Source: Desulfuromonadales bacterium
GTDB taxonomy: Bacteria; Desulfobacterota; Desulfuromonadia; Desulfuromonadales; BM103
Assembly: GCA_027065695.1 (NCBI GenBank)
Contig: JAMONP010000029.1
Span: 1 to 42,351 of the forward strand
DNA: 42,351 nucleotides
Direction of reading: 5' to 3'
Shown here: piece after piece, positions 17,102 to 25,663 of the stretch
Layout of the letters: the number at the start of each line of letters is the position of its first letter
Numbering within the stretch: position 1 is the first letter of the stretch
The notes under the pieces: generated by a model
Told to the model about the DNA's origin: nothing
The model's input: the letters and a program-made list of their open reading frames with translations, nothing else
The model's database searches: none
Position numbers and translations under genes: made by a program

Positions 17102-18022
17102 TCATTGGTGATTGTTATGCAGGGAAAGAAGGAGCCCTTCCAGGATACCGAAATCACTGACCGTCAAATAATCCGTACTCATTTGATGCATCTGAAAGAG
17201 GATGATCTCAAGGCCTGGCATAATAAGATCGCCACGACCAACTTCCATACCTGGCAACTTTTCGCGTTCGGACAAACTCAAAGGTGTCAGTATGGTTTGC
17301 CAATGACGCAAATGCGACAATGGTATGGAGTAGTTGTTTACCTGGCGCCAGTCATACTCTGTCATGCGCATATCCAGAGCCGCCAAGGTTGTTACTGTGC
17401 CAGCGGTGGCAACCAGATGCAGGTCATCAAGGACCAGACCGACAGACTTACAGACACTGTAGAGCTCAACATTCAGTGCTGTAAGAGCCTCTGCTATGAC
17501 ACTTTGACGCATTAATGGCGACGTATATTCTTCGGTAAGACGTACGACGCCAAGTGGAATACTTCTCGACCAGAGCACCTTTTGACCTGAGCAAAGCACA
17601 AACTCAGTACTGCCACCACCAATATCGACAATCAATGCATGGGGAGGCATTGGTTCAAGCACGCTGAGAACGCCACTTACCATATATTCAGCTTCGACCT
17701 TTCCTGAAATAATTTCCAGGGGCAGTTGCGTAAATTGCCTGACTTCACAAGCGAAATGCTCGCCATTGACTGCCTGGCGAAATGCGGCAGTGCCGACCAC
17801 CCTGACCTGCTTAACTTCAGCTTGTAGACAAGTTTTGGCAAGCTCTTGAAAAGCAAAAAGGGTCCGTTCCTTTGCTTCAAGAGACAGGCCCTCTTTCTGA
17901 GTAAAATCACCGGCAAGACGTGATATGCGACGAAGGTAAAACTTCGGCAGAACCTTACCGTTATTAACTCTACCGACCAGCAGACGAAGCGTGTTGCTGC
18001 CAGCGTCAATTGCAGCCAGCAC
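17102..18022 (-). CDS. Ppx/GppA-family phosphatase
   Basis: A 306-aa protein of the ASKHA fold, related to exopolyphosphatase (Ppx) and guanosine pentaphosphatase (GppA). AAIDAGSNTLRLLVG at the N-terminus and VDIGGGSTEFVLCSG near residue 140 are the two phosphate-binding loops; VATAGTVTTLAALD is the third conserved block. It has only the catalytic core and lacks the long C-terminal region of E. coli Ppx and GppA (about 500 aa). The start is GTG, sharing its G with the TAG stop of the upstream Na/Pi transporter gene, so the two are translationally coupled. A joint role in phosphate or polyphosphate balance is a sensible inference. Confidence 0.88.
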   Translation of the reverse strand: MLAAIDAGSNTLRLLVGRVNNGKVLPKFYLRRISRLAGDFTQKEGLSLEAKERTLFAFQELAKTCLQAEVKQVRVVGTAAFRQAVNGEHFACEVRQFTQLPLEIISGKVEAEYMVSGVLSVLEPMPPHALIVDIGGGSTEFVLCSGQKVLWSRSIPLGVVRLTEEYTSPLMRQSVIAEALTALNVELYSVCKSVGLVLDDLHLVATAGTVTTLAALDMRMTEYDWRQVNNYSIPLSHLRHWQTILTPLSLSEREKLPGMEVGRGDLIMPGLEIILFQMHQMSTDYLTVSDFGILEGLLLSLHNNHQ

Positions 18023-19713
18023 TATTTTTTACCGACAACGGCTTTAGCGAAGTTGTAAGTGTGATCACCAATTTTTTCAAAGTTATGCAACATGTCGATG
18101 AAAATAAGGCCTGAATTTACCGTACACTCACCAGTATTAAGGCGTCTGATATGGTTGTTGCGTAATTTCTCTTCGAGGTCATCGATAGCATCCTCTAGCC
18201 GGTGCGCTTCGTCAAAAACACCGGTGTTTTTTTCCTCAAGAGCGTTAACGATTACAGCAAGGAAATTTCTGGTCAATTCCGAGATTTCGGCGATCTCATT
18301 CAATGCCACATCAGAGAAAACAATTTTCTGATCAAGCTTGCGCTGACTTAAAGTCCAGAGATTTTCACAGTGATCACCGACACGTTCAATGTCGTTAACC
18401 ATATGCATCATGGAAGCAACCTCTTTAGAGGTTTCCTCAGTAATTGATTGTTGCGACAAGGCTACCAGGAAGTCGGTGATCTCTTTCTGCAGGACATCCG
18501 TGAGATCTTCTTTCTTCTCCAGACCAGGAATTCTTTTTAAATTGTTATCCTGCAAGAAGTCGAGAGTGTCAATGACCATTTCCTGAGCAATTCGAGCCAT
18601 GCGCCGGGTTTCTGAGCGCGCCTGAGCAAGGGCAATCGGTGGTGTATTCAGAACCCTGTTATCAAGATATTTAAGGTGAAACTCCACTTCCTCATCACTC
18701 CCTCTGATGACCAGAGTACTCAACTTGGCCAACAAGCCGACCAGTGGCAGGAAGATGATTGTATTAATGATGTTGAACATGGTGTGGGTATTGGCAATAT
18801 GCCGGGCAATAAACGGCTTATCGCCAATAGAACCGCCCATACGGGCAACCTGGTCCTGCGTTTGTATGACAAAGTCCGCATCTCCGGGTGTTATAGAAGA
18901 AACGAACTGAAGGAAATACGGGAAAAAGACCAGCATGTAACAAACACCGATCGAATTAAAGAGAAAATGCGCTAGAGCTGTGCGCCGTGCAGCCAGGTTG
19001 GTGCCAATCGCTGCTAGATTGGCAGTGATGGTCGTACCGATATTTTCACCGAGGATCAGGGCAATACTTGCTTCAAAGGACAGGATGCCACTGGTCGCCA
19101 GGGCAAGGGTAATACCAATTGTTGCGCTACTGCTCTGGACGATCATAGTCAGAACGGCACCAATCAGTATGCCGAGCAAATGGTTGTCGCCAACGAGCAT
19201 GAAGAGTTGGCGAAATTCCTCACTCGTCTTCAATGGGTCGAAGGCGTTCTTCATGACGGTGAGACCGAAGAAGAGCAGACCGAAACCGAGTAGAATTTCG
19301 CCAATATAACTCCACTTCTTATTTTTGGAAAAAAGCTTAAAACCTACACCAATACCGATCGCAGGCAAGGCATACTTGGTCACTTTAAAGGCAATCAATT
19401 GAGCGGTTACCGTCGTGCCGATATTCGCACCCAAAATGACGCCGATCGCCTGTACCAGAGACATTAGTCCGGCGTTGACAAAACCAACCACCATGACTGT
19501 CGTCGCACTTGATGATTGAATAATCATCGTAACCGCAACTCCGACCAAGGTGCCGACGAAGCGGTTATTGGTCAGCGCTCCAAGGATTTTGCGCATCCGG
19601 CTGCCAGCAATCTTTTGTAGACCCTCCGACATGATTTTCATGCCAAAGAGAAAAAGCCCAAGACCACCCAACACACCGAAGATAAGTTGTTGGTTCATCA
19701 ACACTTGCAGCAT
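18022..19713 (-). CDS. Na/Pi cotransporter with PhoU-like tail
   Basis: A 563-aa inner-membrane sodium-phosphate cotransporter of the NptA/PNaS family. Two inverted copies of the family repeat with the QSSSATT/QSSSATI motif are clear (MIIQSSSATTVMVVGF near residue 65, MIVQSSSATIGITLAL near 190), each with GANIGTT or GENIGTT nearby. After about nine hydrophobic segments, the C-terminal 200 residues form a charged helical PhoU-like domain (MHMVNDIERVGDHCENL and DMLHNFEKIGDHTYN). AAGGGG precedes the ATG. It overlaps the Ppx/GppA gene by one base. No Pho box could be recognised upstream. Confidence 0.92.
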   Translation of the reverse strand: MLQVLMNQQLIFGVLGGLGLFLFGMKIMSEGLQKIAGSRMRKILGALTNNRFVGTLVGVAVTMIIQSSSATTVMVVGFVNAGLMSLVQAIGVILGANIGTTVTAQLIAFKVTKYALPAIGIGVGFKLFSKNKKWSYIGEILLGFGLLFFGLTVMKNAFDPLKTSEEFRQLFMLVGDNHLLGILIGAVLTMIVQSSSATIGITLALATSGILSFEASIALILGENIGTTITANLAAIGTNLAARRTALAHFLFNSIGVCYMLVFFPYFLQFVSSITPGDADFVIQTQDQVARMGGSIGDKPFIARHIANTHTMFNIINTIIFLPLVGLLAKLSTLVIRGSDEEVEFHLKYLDNRVLNTPPIALAQARSETRRMARIAQEMVIDTLDFLQDNNLKRIPGLEKKEDLTDVLQKEITDFLVALSQQSITEETSKEVASMMHMVNDIERVGDHCENLWTLSQRKLDQKIVFSDVALNEIAEISELTRNFLAVIVNALEEKNTGVFDEAHRLEDAIDDLEEKLRNNHIRRLNTGECTVNSGLIFIDMLHNFEKIGDHTYNFAKAVVGKK

Positions 19714-19798
19714 TATTGACCCCTTAAAAAGGAATTAATAGTTTGTAAAAAGTCCCCCAAAGTCCCCTGCGACGGTGGCGAATATACAGTAATAAATT

Positions 19799-20461
19799 TT
19801 ATTTTTCAATTGCAAAGGAGAAAGTTGCTAATGGGTCACCAGAAGTTTTAGTATCAGGAAAAACCAAGAGTTCTGCAGAGTCAGTCCTCTCCAGATCAGC
19901 AATAAAATAGACAACTCCGGCAGCGATAGATCTCTTCAAAACTGGCTCTTCTGTCAAGGCACGGGTAAAAATGTCCTGAGGATGATATTCAGCGTAAAAA
20001 GGCAGTGAACTGGAGAAGGTATCTGACTGTGTAACCCTCGCTTGATCATCAAGATAATAATAACCAACATACGGGTAAGGGATCAGATAAACTGTGTCTT
20101 TACTGACAATTTCCCTGACTCGCTCCGGAGTAATCGAGCGATACTGGCGATTGCTGCCATCCTTGAGAAGAAAAGCTTGTGACGGGAATGAAACCTGTTT
20201 ATCGGTACGATTATCTATAGTTATGTGAAATGAAGTGATATTGTCGACCAGCTGATAGGGAGCCACACTCAACTGATCAAGCTTGACAGTAAAGGCAACT
20301 CCATCACGGATTTCGGTGATTGATTTTTCATCAGGATTGATTGTGCCGGTAGGAGTGGCGACCGGTGCAACCTTGACGCTGCAGGACGAGCAGAGGAAAA
20401 GGGCGAAAGAGAGAAGCAAAACAGCAAGAAAGTGTTTCTTCCACATGGTTTTTTTCCGCAT
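19799..20461 (-). CDS. Putative lipoprotein
   Basis: A 220-aa exported protein. A basic start (MRKKTMWKK), a hydrophobic stretch and the lipobox-like LCSSC near residue 27 predict lipidation. The mature part is beta-rich, with TSFHITIDNRTDKQVSFPSQ looking like an immunoglobulin-like or DUF-type domain that binds or scaffolds; I do not recognise the family. The ATG at 20461 shares one base with the TGA of the cNMP-binding gene (TGATG), implying coupled translation; a TTG three bases upstream and a later ATG (MWKKHF) are alternatives. It sits between that gene and the Na/Pi transporter. Confidence 0.75.
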   Translation of the reverse strand: MRKKTMWKKHFLAVLLLSFALFLCSSCSVKVAPVATPTGTINPDEKSITEIRDGVAFTVKLDQLSVAPYQLVDNITSFHITIDNRTDKQVSFPSQAFLLKDGSNRQYRSITPERVREIVSKDTVYLIPYPYVGYYYLDDQARVTQSDTFSSSLPFYAEYHPQDIFTRALTEEPVLKRSIAAGVVYFIADLERTDSAELLVFPDTKTSGDPLATFSFAIEK

Positions 20462-20937
20462 CAAGTTTTCTGCATCGACCAGATCAGCATGTCGCGGTAT
20501 TCCTCATTCGCCTCACGTACACGCTTGCTGAACACCTTCACAATATTTTTGACCAACTTAAAGGCCAAGGCGACATCGTTTTGACAGAGTTGCTCCAAAT
20601 CTTTCTTATTGAGACTGATCAGTTCCGCATCTTCCGCAACTCGGGCTGTTGCAGAGCGTGGCAGACCATCAATGACAGCCATTTCGCCAAAAATATCTTC
20701 CGGACCAAGAACAACCAGAGTCTTCTCGTCACCCTCTGCAAACATTTTGGAAATACGGATCGTCCCTTTCTTGACCAGAAAAAGTGATTCACCCGGCATG
20801 TTCTCAATAAACACCGTAGTGCCTTCACTCATCTCTCGCATCTCACAAAAACCGGCAAACGTGCTCAGCTCCTCAGCAGAAAAGTCCTGAAGCATGAGAC
20901 TGCTTTTTATGTCGGCAAAGTCTTCTGAATTAACCAT
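20461..20937 (-). CDS. Stand-alone cyclic-nucleotide-binding domain protein
   Basis: A 158-aa CRP/CAP-type cNMP-binding domain. The beta-roll is visible (GTTVFIENMPGESLFLVKKGTIRIS), and the phosphate-binding cassette appears as IFGEMAVIDGLPRSATARVAED, which retains Gly-Glu and Arg-Ser. No helix-turn-helix follows; after the C helix there are only about 30 residues, so it is not a transcription factor by itself and more likely regulates a partner protein or is an orphan sensor. It overlaps the lipoprotein gene by one base, suggesting the two work together at the envelope. The ligand is unknown. Confidence 0.85.
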   Translation of the reverse strand: MVNSEDFADIKSSLMLQDFSAEELSTFAGFCEMREMSEGTTVFIENMPGESLFLVKKGTIRISKMFAEGDEKTLVVLGPEDIFGEMAVIDGLPRSATARVAEDAELISLNKKDLEQLCQNDVALAFKLVKNIVKVFSKRVREANEEYRDMLIWSMQKT

Positions 20938-21030
20938 AGCGGGAAAATCTTTCTTTGTTTCAGTAATAATTAAATGAAATCAATGCCGAAATCATAACAC
21001 AATTAAAAAGCAAGAGAGGGACTATTGCGT

Positions 21031-21966
21031 TTAATAATCCAAGTTAGCCTGAGTAACAGTTCCGGAAGGTACGAGTTTAGTACCGATTTTTTCCATGATG
21101 GCTTGTTCGATCATGAGAGCATCTATGACCGGGGTCTCAACCGGTATAACCTGAGTCACCCCTGGAGAGTTCTCCGCATCAGAGCTCTTCTTCCACTGAC
21201 TGTAACCATGCTTCAGTTCACTATCATCAGTTGCCTTCAACTGACTTACCTTCGGCGAGAAGGCAGGATCGACACTTTTACGCCATTGGCTGTAGCCATG
21301 ATCAAGACCAGCATCATCAACCTTGTCATTCGTCAGGCTTAAGCCCGGGACTGCTTCCTGCTCAATTGTTTCAAACCTATCTACAAAACCCCTGTTTTTG
21401 TCAGCGATCTTTCTTCTGATTGCCTGGTCAACACGATATGAGTCGATTTCCTGATTTTCAGGAGTAATTACGGTTACGCCGGGCTTAAGGCTTTGGCTCG
21501 AGCTGTTTTTATCTTTGACTATCTTGATTCTCTGCATCACAACCGGTTTGCGATATGAAGCAATCTCTACACGACGATCTTTACTGGGATCGTTAGAGCT
21601 GGCGCGCATATCGCCATACCCGGTCAGGGTAACTTCAGCAGGTAGTCCTTTGCCTTCAATCAGGTCAGCAACAGATCGAGCTCGGAAAAAAGACAAGATA
21701 AAGTTCCTCTCCTGGTCCCCTTCCTGGCTCGAAAAGCCCTCGACGCGAATCATGCGGCCATTCTTCTGTAATTCCCGAAGTTTACTGACAGTATCAAAAA
21801 GATGTTTACGCTCATTATTGCTTAAATTTTCATCGTTGGATTGAAAGTAAAGAGTGGCAACAACCTCCCGACTTTTTATAAACGTATCAAAATCAGAACC
21901 AGTCGTGCTGAAAGCAGGCGAAGAGCTGACACATATGAGCGTTACAATAATAACTAGAAATCGCAC
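21031..21966 (-). CDS. OmpA-family periplasmic protein with internal repeats
   Basis: A 311-aa secreted protein with a GTG start preceded by GAGGGG. A signal peptide ends around SSSPAFST. Residues about 35-135 form an OmpA-type peptidoglycan-associated domain (ATLYFQSNDENLS ... VEGFSSQEG ... VTLTGYGDMRASSNDPSKDRRVEI). After that come repeats: two copies of a 30-residue unit around HGYSQW[RK]KS (His223 and His253), and two copies of an IDxxx[VI][DE]QAI motif at residues 174 and 281. The latter is also near the end of the upstream OmpA-family protein, 16 bp away. The function of the repeats is unknown. Confidence 0.8.
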   Translation of the reverse strand: MRFLVIIVTLICVSSSPAFSTTGSDFDTFIKSREVVATLYFQSNDENLSNNERKHLFDTVSKLRELQKNGRMIRVEGFSSQEGDQERNFILSFFRARSVADLIEGKGLPAEVTLTGYGDMRASSNDPSKDRRVEIASYRKPVVMQRIKIVKDKNSSSQSLKPGVTVITPENQEIDSYRVDQAIRRKIADKNRGFVDRFETIEQEAVPGLSLTNDKVDDAGLDHGYSQWRKSVDPAFSPKVSQLKATDDSELKHGYSQWKKSSDAENSPGVTQVIPVETPVIDALMIEQAIMEKIGTKLVPSGTVTQANLDY

Positions 21967-21982
21967 AATTCACCCCTCATTG

Positions 21983-23644
21983 CTAATGTATTCCGTTACC
22001 TTTTTTCTGTATTTTGTCAATCTGACTGAACGCACCCACCGGCCTTGCTGTTTCAGCACCGGTTTTTTCTATAATGGCCTGGTCAATTGCAATCGGATCA
22101 ATAATTGGGCCCTGCTGCAGCAAGTCTCTATTTTTACTATATTTTTCTGTATCTATCTTATTTGCAGGGGCATCAAGCATTACATTCTCGTAGCCTTCCG
22201 GCACCAGAACAAGAAATTCTACACGACGATTATGAGCACGACCTTCATCGGTGGTATTGTCGTCAATAGGTTGGCTTTCACCGTAACCCTTGACAAAAAT
22301 TCTAGCAGGATCGAATCCAGCACGCAGCACCATGTGAGTAGCAGCAGCAACAGCACGTTTGAACGAAAGGACCTGATTATATGATTCAGAGCCAACATTG
22401 TCAGTGTGACCTTCAATGCTGATAATGAAGTACTTGTCTTCCTTGCGGAGTTCCTCAGCTACCAGAGAAATGGACTTACGTCCTTCCTCGGAAAGGTCCC
22501 ATTGATTAAAGGAAAAGGACGCATCCGGGAAACGAAAGCGACGACGAATTTTGGCAACAAATGGCTGTTCCGTAAGTGTTGTTCTCTCGACAGAAGTATG
22601 GGTTTCCATTGGACCTATCGGTGAGACCTCCAATTCACGAACCTCGGGAGTTCTGAGCCGATCAACCGGGTTAATGATAATGGCCTCGCCTGGATCAGTA
22701 ATAGGAACTTCCAAATGGCTTGTTGGCGAATCGGCAACATCAACTCTGCCAATCAGGGGCGTCAGTATTCTGATTTTACTGCGCTTGACCGGCTTAGGCG
22801 GTTCATCAATCAAGGCATCAGGTTCGACCAGTTTGGGAACGGGTCGATTAAAAGTGCCAACCCCTTGACATGTAGTCAGTCCAAAAAGAATGCGCCAGTC
22901 AGGACTTGCATCAGAGAGACCTGCAGAGGCCCCAAGATTCATTGTCAAGTGAGGAGTCACAAAATACTGGAAACCAACGGTGACCTCAGTTGGAGCACCA
23001 AGGTCGGAAACTTTTTCAGTCTCGTAAGAAATCTCAGAGATCAAACGTAGGCGAGTTGCAAGGGAGTATTCAACACCACCACCCAAGAGGAGCTGATCGT
23101 CATAATCCACGTTATTGGGGGATTCATTGATAGCGTAACCGACATTGGCATGAAAGCCGAAAGACTCCCGTTTAATGCTGGCGATGAAGCGGCTGATATA
23201 ATTTGTGAGTCCATCGAAATCGGCATCATCAGAGATCGAATGGCGGGCTTGTACGCCAACGGCCAGGCGAAAGTTATCCGAGCGTTTGCCATATACACGG
23301 AACTTAAAGCCAGCATTGGCAAAACCGCGGCCACTGCTGTCTTCATCGCCGTTGAAAAGAAGGTTTGGGTAGGAGCCGTAAACTTCTATGAAGGTACCAA
23401 GACCCATGGTGATCGTCGCAGGAATAATCACGCTTGAATCACCCGAAAGGTCTGAACCGTTATAAACCCCATCGGAACAGTTAGCCCAGAGACCAACACA
23501 GATATTACCTTCGTTAAGGGTTTGAGCTGTTGGCTGCGAAAGCATTCCCGTGTCACCAAACTGGGTGGATGTCGCCTGTGCCACAGGAATGGATAGTAAG
23601 GATAAGAAAAAGAGGCAACAGAGAAAAGATGAAAAACGGAGCAT
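21983..23644 (-). CDS. OmpA-family outer-membrane protein with beta-barrel
   Basis: A 553-aa protein. The start at 23644 (MLRFSSFLCCLFFL) gives a typical signal peptide ending at VAQA; an upstream in-frame start would overlap the carbonic anhydrase-like gene and bury the signal. The first 250 residues have alternating, aromatic-rich strands typical of an outer-membrane barrel. A Pro-rich linker follows, then an OmpA peptidoglycan-binding domain (FSFNQWDLSEEG, SIEGHTDNVGSESYN, VKGYGESQPIDDN, AHNRRVEFLV). The last 40 residues contain the IDPIAIDQAIIEK motif shared with the next protein. AAGGA lies 13 nt upstream. It is likely a surface anchor linking outer membrane and cell wall. Confidence 0.85.
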   Translation of the reverse strand: MLRFSSFLCCLFFLSLLSIPVAQATSTQFGDTGMLSQPTAQTLNEGNICVGLWANCSDGVYNGSDLSGDSSVIIPATITMGLGTFIEVYGSYPNLLFNGDEDSSGRGFANAGFKFRVYGKRSDNFRLAVGVQARHSISDDADFDGLTNYISRFIASIKRESFGFHANVGYAINESPNNVDYDDQLLLGGGVEYSLATRLRLISEISYETEKVSDLGAPTEVTVGFQYFVTPHLTMNLGASAGLSDASPDWRILFGLTTCQGVGTFNRPVPKLVEPDALIDEPPKPVKRSKIRILTPLIGRVDVADSPTSHLEVPITDPGEAIIINPVDRLRTPEVRELEVSPIGPMETHTSVERTTLTEQPFVAKIRRRFRFPDASFSFNQWDLSEEGRKSISLVAEELRKEDKYFIISIEGHTDNVGSESYNQVLSFKRAVAAATHMVLRAGFDPARIFVKGYGESQPIDDNTTDEGRAHNRRVEFLVLVPEGYENVMLDAPANKIDTEKYSKNRDLLQQGPIIDPIAIDQAIIEKTGAETARPVGAFSQIDKIQKKGNGIH

Positions 23645-23709
23645 AAACCGTGAAGAGTCCTTAACGGAGGAATGTTTTTTTGTTTTTCTACCACTGCAGA
23701 ACGACAAAA

Positions 23710-24234
23710 TCAATCAATCCTTTTTACGGGGTTCCGATATTCTGCCTGGTACTGAACGTAGCTATCGGCAATAGAACGCATCTTGCAGCGTTCGTCTTCC
23801 GTAAGGAGTCTTTTCACCCTGGCAGGGCTCCCCATAACCAGGGAATGTGGCGGTACTTGTGTACCAGGTGCGACAACAGAGCCAGCAGCAACCAGTGATG
23901 AAGTACCAATGACAGCACCATCAAGCACTATAGCCCCAATGCCAATGAGGCTTCTATCGTGCACAGTGCAACCATGAAGGGTCGCGTTGTGGCCAACAGT
24001 GATATCGTCACCAAGGACAGTCGGGTGCGTGTCACGAGTTACGTGTACAACAGTGCCATCCTGAATGTTGGTTCGTTTGCCTATGCGAATGAAGTTAACA
24101 TCACCTCGAACGACGACATTAAACCAGAGACTCGAGCCCTCACCTACCTGAACATCGCCGATGACACAGGCGCTGGACGAAATAAATACTGAGGCATCCA
24201 GTTTTGGTGTAAGCCCTTTATATTCAAGTATCAT
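23710..24234 (-). CDS. Gamma-carbonic anhydrase-like hexapeptide protein
   Basis: A 174-aa left-handed beta-helix protein of the YrdA/PaaY/CaiE group. Hexapeptide repeats run through residues 20-145 (ACVIGDVQVGEGSSLWFNVVV and onward). The zinc-binding histidines are conserved in VVHVTRD and VGHNATLHG. Family members are trimeric and some show carbonic anhydrase activity, but many have unknown substrates. It lies 66 bp upstream of the OmpA-like gene on the same strand; a functional link is not evident. Ribosome site is weak. Confidence 0.88.
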   Translation of the reverse strand: MILEYKGLTPKLDASVFISSSACVIGDVQVGEGSSLWFNVVVRGDVNFIRIGKRTNIQDGTVVHVTRDTHPTVLGDDITVGHNATLHGCTVHDRSLIGIGAIVLDGAVIGTSSLVAAGSVVAPGTQVPPHSLVMGSPARVKRLLTEDERCKMRSIADSYVQYQAEYRNPVKRID

Positions 24235-24402
24235 AGGAACTCAAGTACCATGAATCAACAAATATCCCGAGAATTCTACACAAAGAGTCACACCTCTATT
24301 ACTATCAATTATCGTGCCATCAACAGCACATTGAGACAGAAACAGCAAACCATCAAAAAACCATTTATTTCCGTATGGTTGCACATATTTTAAATAGCGG
24401 TG

Positions 24403-24434
24403 AATCACGAAGAGAAATACAGAACACATTAAGG
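24403..24434. repeat. Degenerate half of repeat family A
   Basis: AATCACGAAGAG followed by AACACATTAAGG resembles the left end of the copies at 6364 and 7846. No matching right end was found, and 24235-24402 holds no convincing gene. Confidence 0.35.
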
Positions 24435-24464
24435 CCGGGAAAACACTGGGCGTTTCCCGGCCTT
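24431..24464 (-). terminator. Strong hairpin downstream of ihfB-like gene
   Basis: Perfect 12-bp arms (AAGGCCGGGAAA / TTTCCCGGCCTT) around a 10-nt loop, 44 nt after the stop codon. The T-tract is weak, so it may end or protect the mRNA. Confidence 0.6.
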
Positions 24465-24507
24465 AATGCTGTTATAACACTGAATTTATACTGGCCGAAC
24501 TCTCTGA

Positions 24508-24783
24508 CTAGCTGTTAACCTTGTCTCGCAACTCCTTGCCAACCTTGAAGAAAGGCAGCTTTTTGGGCCTGACCTGAATAACTTCGCCAGTCTTTGGGTT
24601 ACGTCCCATATAAGCCTGATACTCTTTAACGACAAAACTGCCAAAGCCCCTGATTTCAATGCGCCCACCAGATGTCAAGGTATCTGACATGGAGTCAAAG
24701 ACAATATTGACAATTTCCTCTGCTTTTTTGTAGGTGAGACTATTACGGGCGGCCAGGGATTCCACTAATTCAGATTTATTCAT
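24508..24783 (-). CDS. ihfB: Integration host factor beta / HU-family DNA-bending protein
   Basis: A 91-aa DNABII protein. It has the N-terminal helical dimerisation part (MNKSELVESLAARN), GRIEIRGFGSFVV and the arm with YMGRNPKTGEVIQV, whose Pro intercalates into DNA; KLPFFKVGKELRDKVN is the C-terminal helix. The C-terminal GKELRDKVN resembles IHF-beta more than HU, but HU cannot be excluded. The start at 24783 is set by GGAGG 5 nt upstream. It is monocistronic, with its own promoter and terminator. Confidence 0.85.
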   Translation of the reverse strand: MNKSELVESLAARNSLTYKKAEEIVNIVFDSMSDTLTSGGRIEIRGFGSFVVKEYQAYMGRNPKTGEVIQVRPKKLPFFKVGKELRDKVNS

Positions 24784-24855
24784 GTATACCTCCAAGCACA
24801 AAACTTATTGCCTGATCAGATACGATACCTAATCACAGGAACTCGGTAAGCTACA

Positions 24856-24886
24856 TTTATACTACTGTGCCATTATGGTGTGTCAA
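24856..24886 (-). promoter_or_regulatory. Promoter of the ihfB-like gene
   Basis: Minus-strand TTGACA (24881-24886) with TATAAA (24856-24861) at 19-bp spacing, slightly long. About 75 nt before the ATG. Confidence 0.5.
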
Positions 24887-24940
24887 GCCCATCAACCAGT
24901 ATTTTCAGCGAGTTGTACTAGATTACATCTCTGTATGAGG

Positions 24941-25507
24941 TCAGATCGTCGTGAAAGGAGAGAGCGTCCAGATGATTCGCGCGTCTTCATCGCCGATATT
25001 ATCCCAACGATGTGGCAAGTGAGATTTAAAGGAAAGACTGTCGCCGACAGCGAGGGAATACTCCTCTCCTGCTATGGTAACTTTGAGTTGGCCTTCAACA
25101 ATAACAATCAACTCATCGCCTGGGTGGTGCATATGTTTGTAACCACTGGTTCCACCTTTTGGGACAGTACAGAGAAACGACATAAACTGCGGATCACGTA
25201 AACCAGATGTGAACGACTCAGTATGCATATTGTCCTCATCGTCATAAACGGTAGTGTCACGTTGGCCCGGCGATGAGAGGACAATTTCATGAGTAGCAGA
25301 AACTTCTTCAACAAAATAATTAATGCTCTTATCAAAGACATTAGCGAGTTTCATTAATATTTCAACTGAAGGTATCGTCAACCCACGCTCAACTCTGGAT
25401 ATCATATTTGAGGAGACTTCAGATTGTTCTGCCAACGCCTGAATTGTCAAATCACCTTTAAGGCGTATTGACTTAAGCTTTTTGCCAACTATTTTCTTCA
25501 GTTTCAT
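24941..25507 (-). CDS. XRE-cupin transcriptional regulator 1
   Basis: A 188-aa regulator: N-terminal XRE helix-turn-helix (LTIQALAEQSEVSSNMISRVERG, about residues 20-42) and a C-terminal cupin beta-barrel about 105-180 (HHPGDELIVIVEGQLKV, GDSLSFKSHLPHRWDN). The cupin probably binds a small ligand or metal. It is a clear paralogue of the next gene upstream, about half identical in the HTH part, with a copy of repeat family B between them. AAGAG lies 9 nt upstream of the ATG. The targets are unknown; bioBD is nearby but separated by the second copy. Confidence 0.88.
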   Translation of the reverse strand: MKLKKIVGKKLKSIRLKGDLTIQALAEQSEVSSNMISRVERGLTIPSVEILMKLANVFDKSINYFVEEVSATHEIVLSSPGQRDTTVYDDEDNMHTESFTSGLRDPQFMSFLCTVPKGGTSGYKHMHHPGDELIVIVEGQLKVTIAGEEYSLAVGDSLSFKSHLPHRWDNIGDEDARIIWTLSPFTTI

Positions 25508-25550
25508 AGCATATTCTCTTATGATATTAATATTTCAGTAACTATTCAGT

Positions 25551-25653
25551 ACAATCTGAGTCATTTACAAAAATGTCTGTCATCCCCGAATGATTCTGTC
25601 GGGGATTCATGGTTTTAAAGACTGGATTCCTGATTACACCCTCGGGAATGACA
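25551..25653. repeat. Dispersed repeat family B, copy 1
   Basis: Core 25578-25653: begins TGTCATCCCCGAATGATTC and ends CACCCTCGGGAATGACA, so the ends are inverted. Similarity to copy 3 (37085-37186) extends outward to the CACAATCTGA word at 25551. Confidence 0.8.
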
Positions 25654-25663
25654 ATCTTATCAA

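Noticed and set aside
20461-20937. CRP-type transcription factor
   Set aside because: The cNMP-binding domain is clear, but there is no helix-turn-helix after it.
24241-24429. 62-aa minus-strand reading frame between the carbonic anhydrase-like and ihfB-like genes
   Set aside because: No ribosome site, starts inside the degenerate repeat, composition not protein-like.
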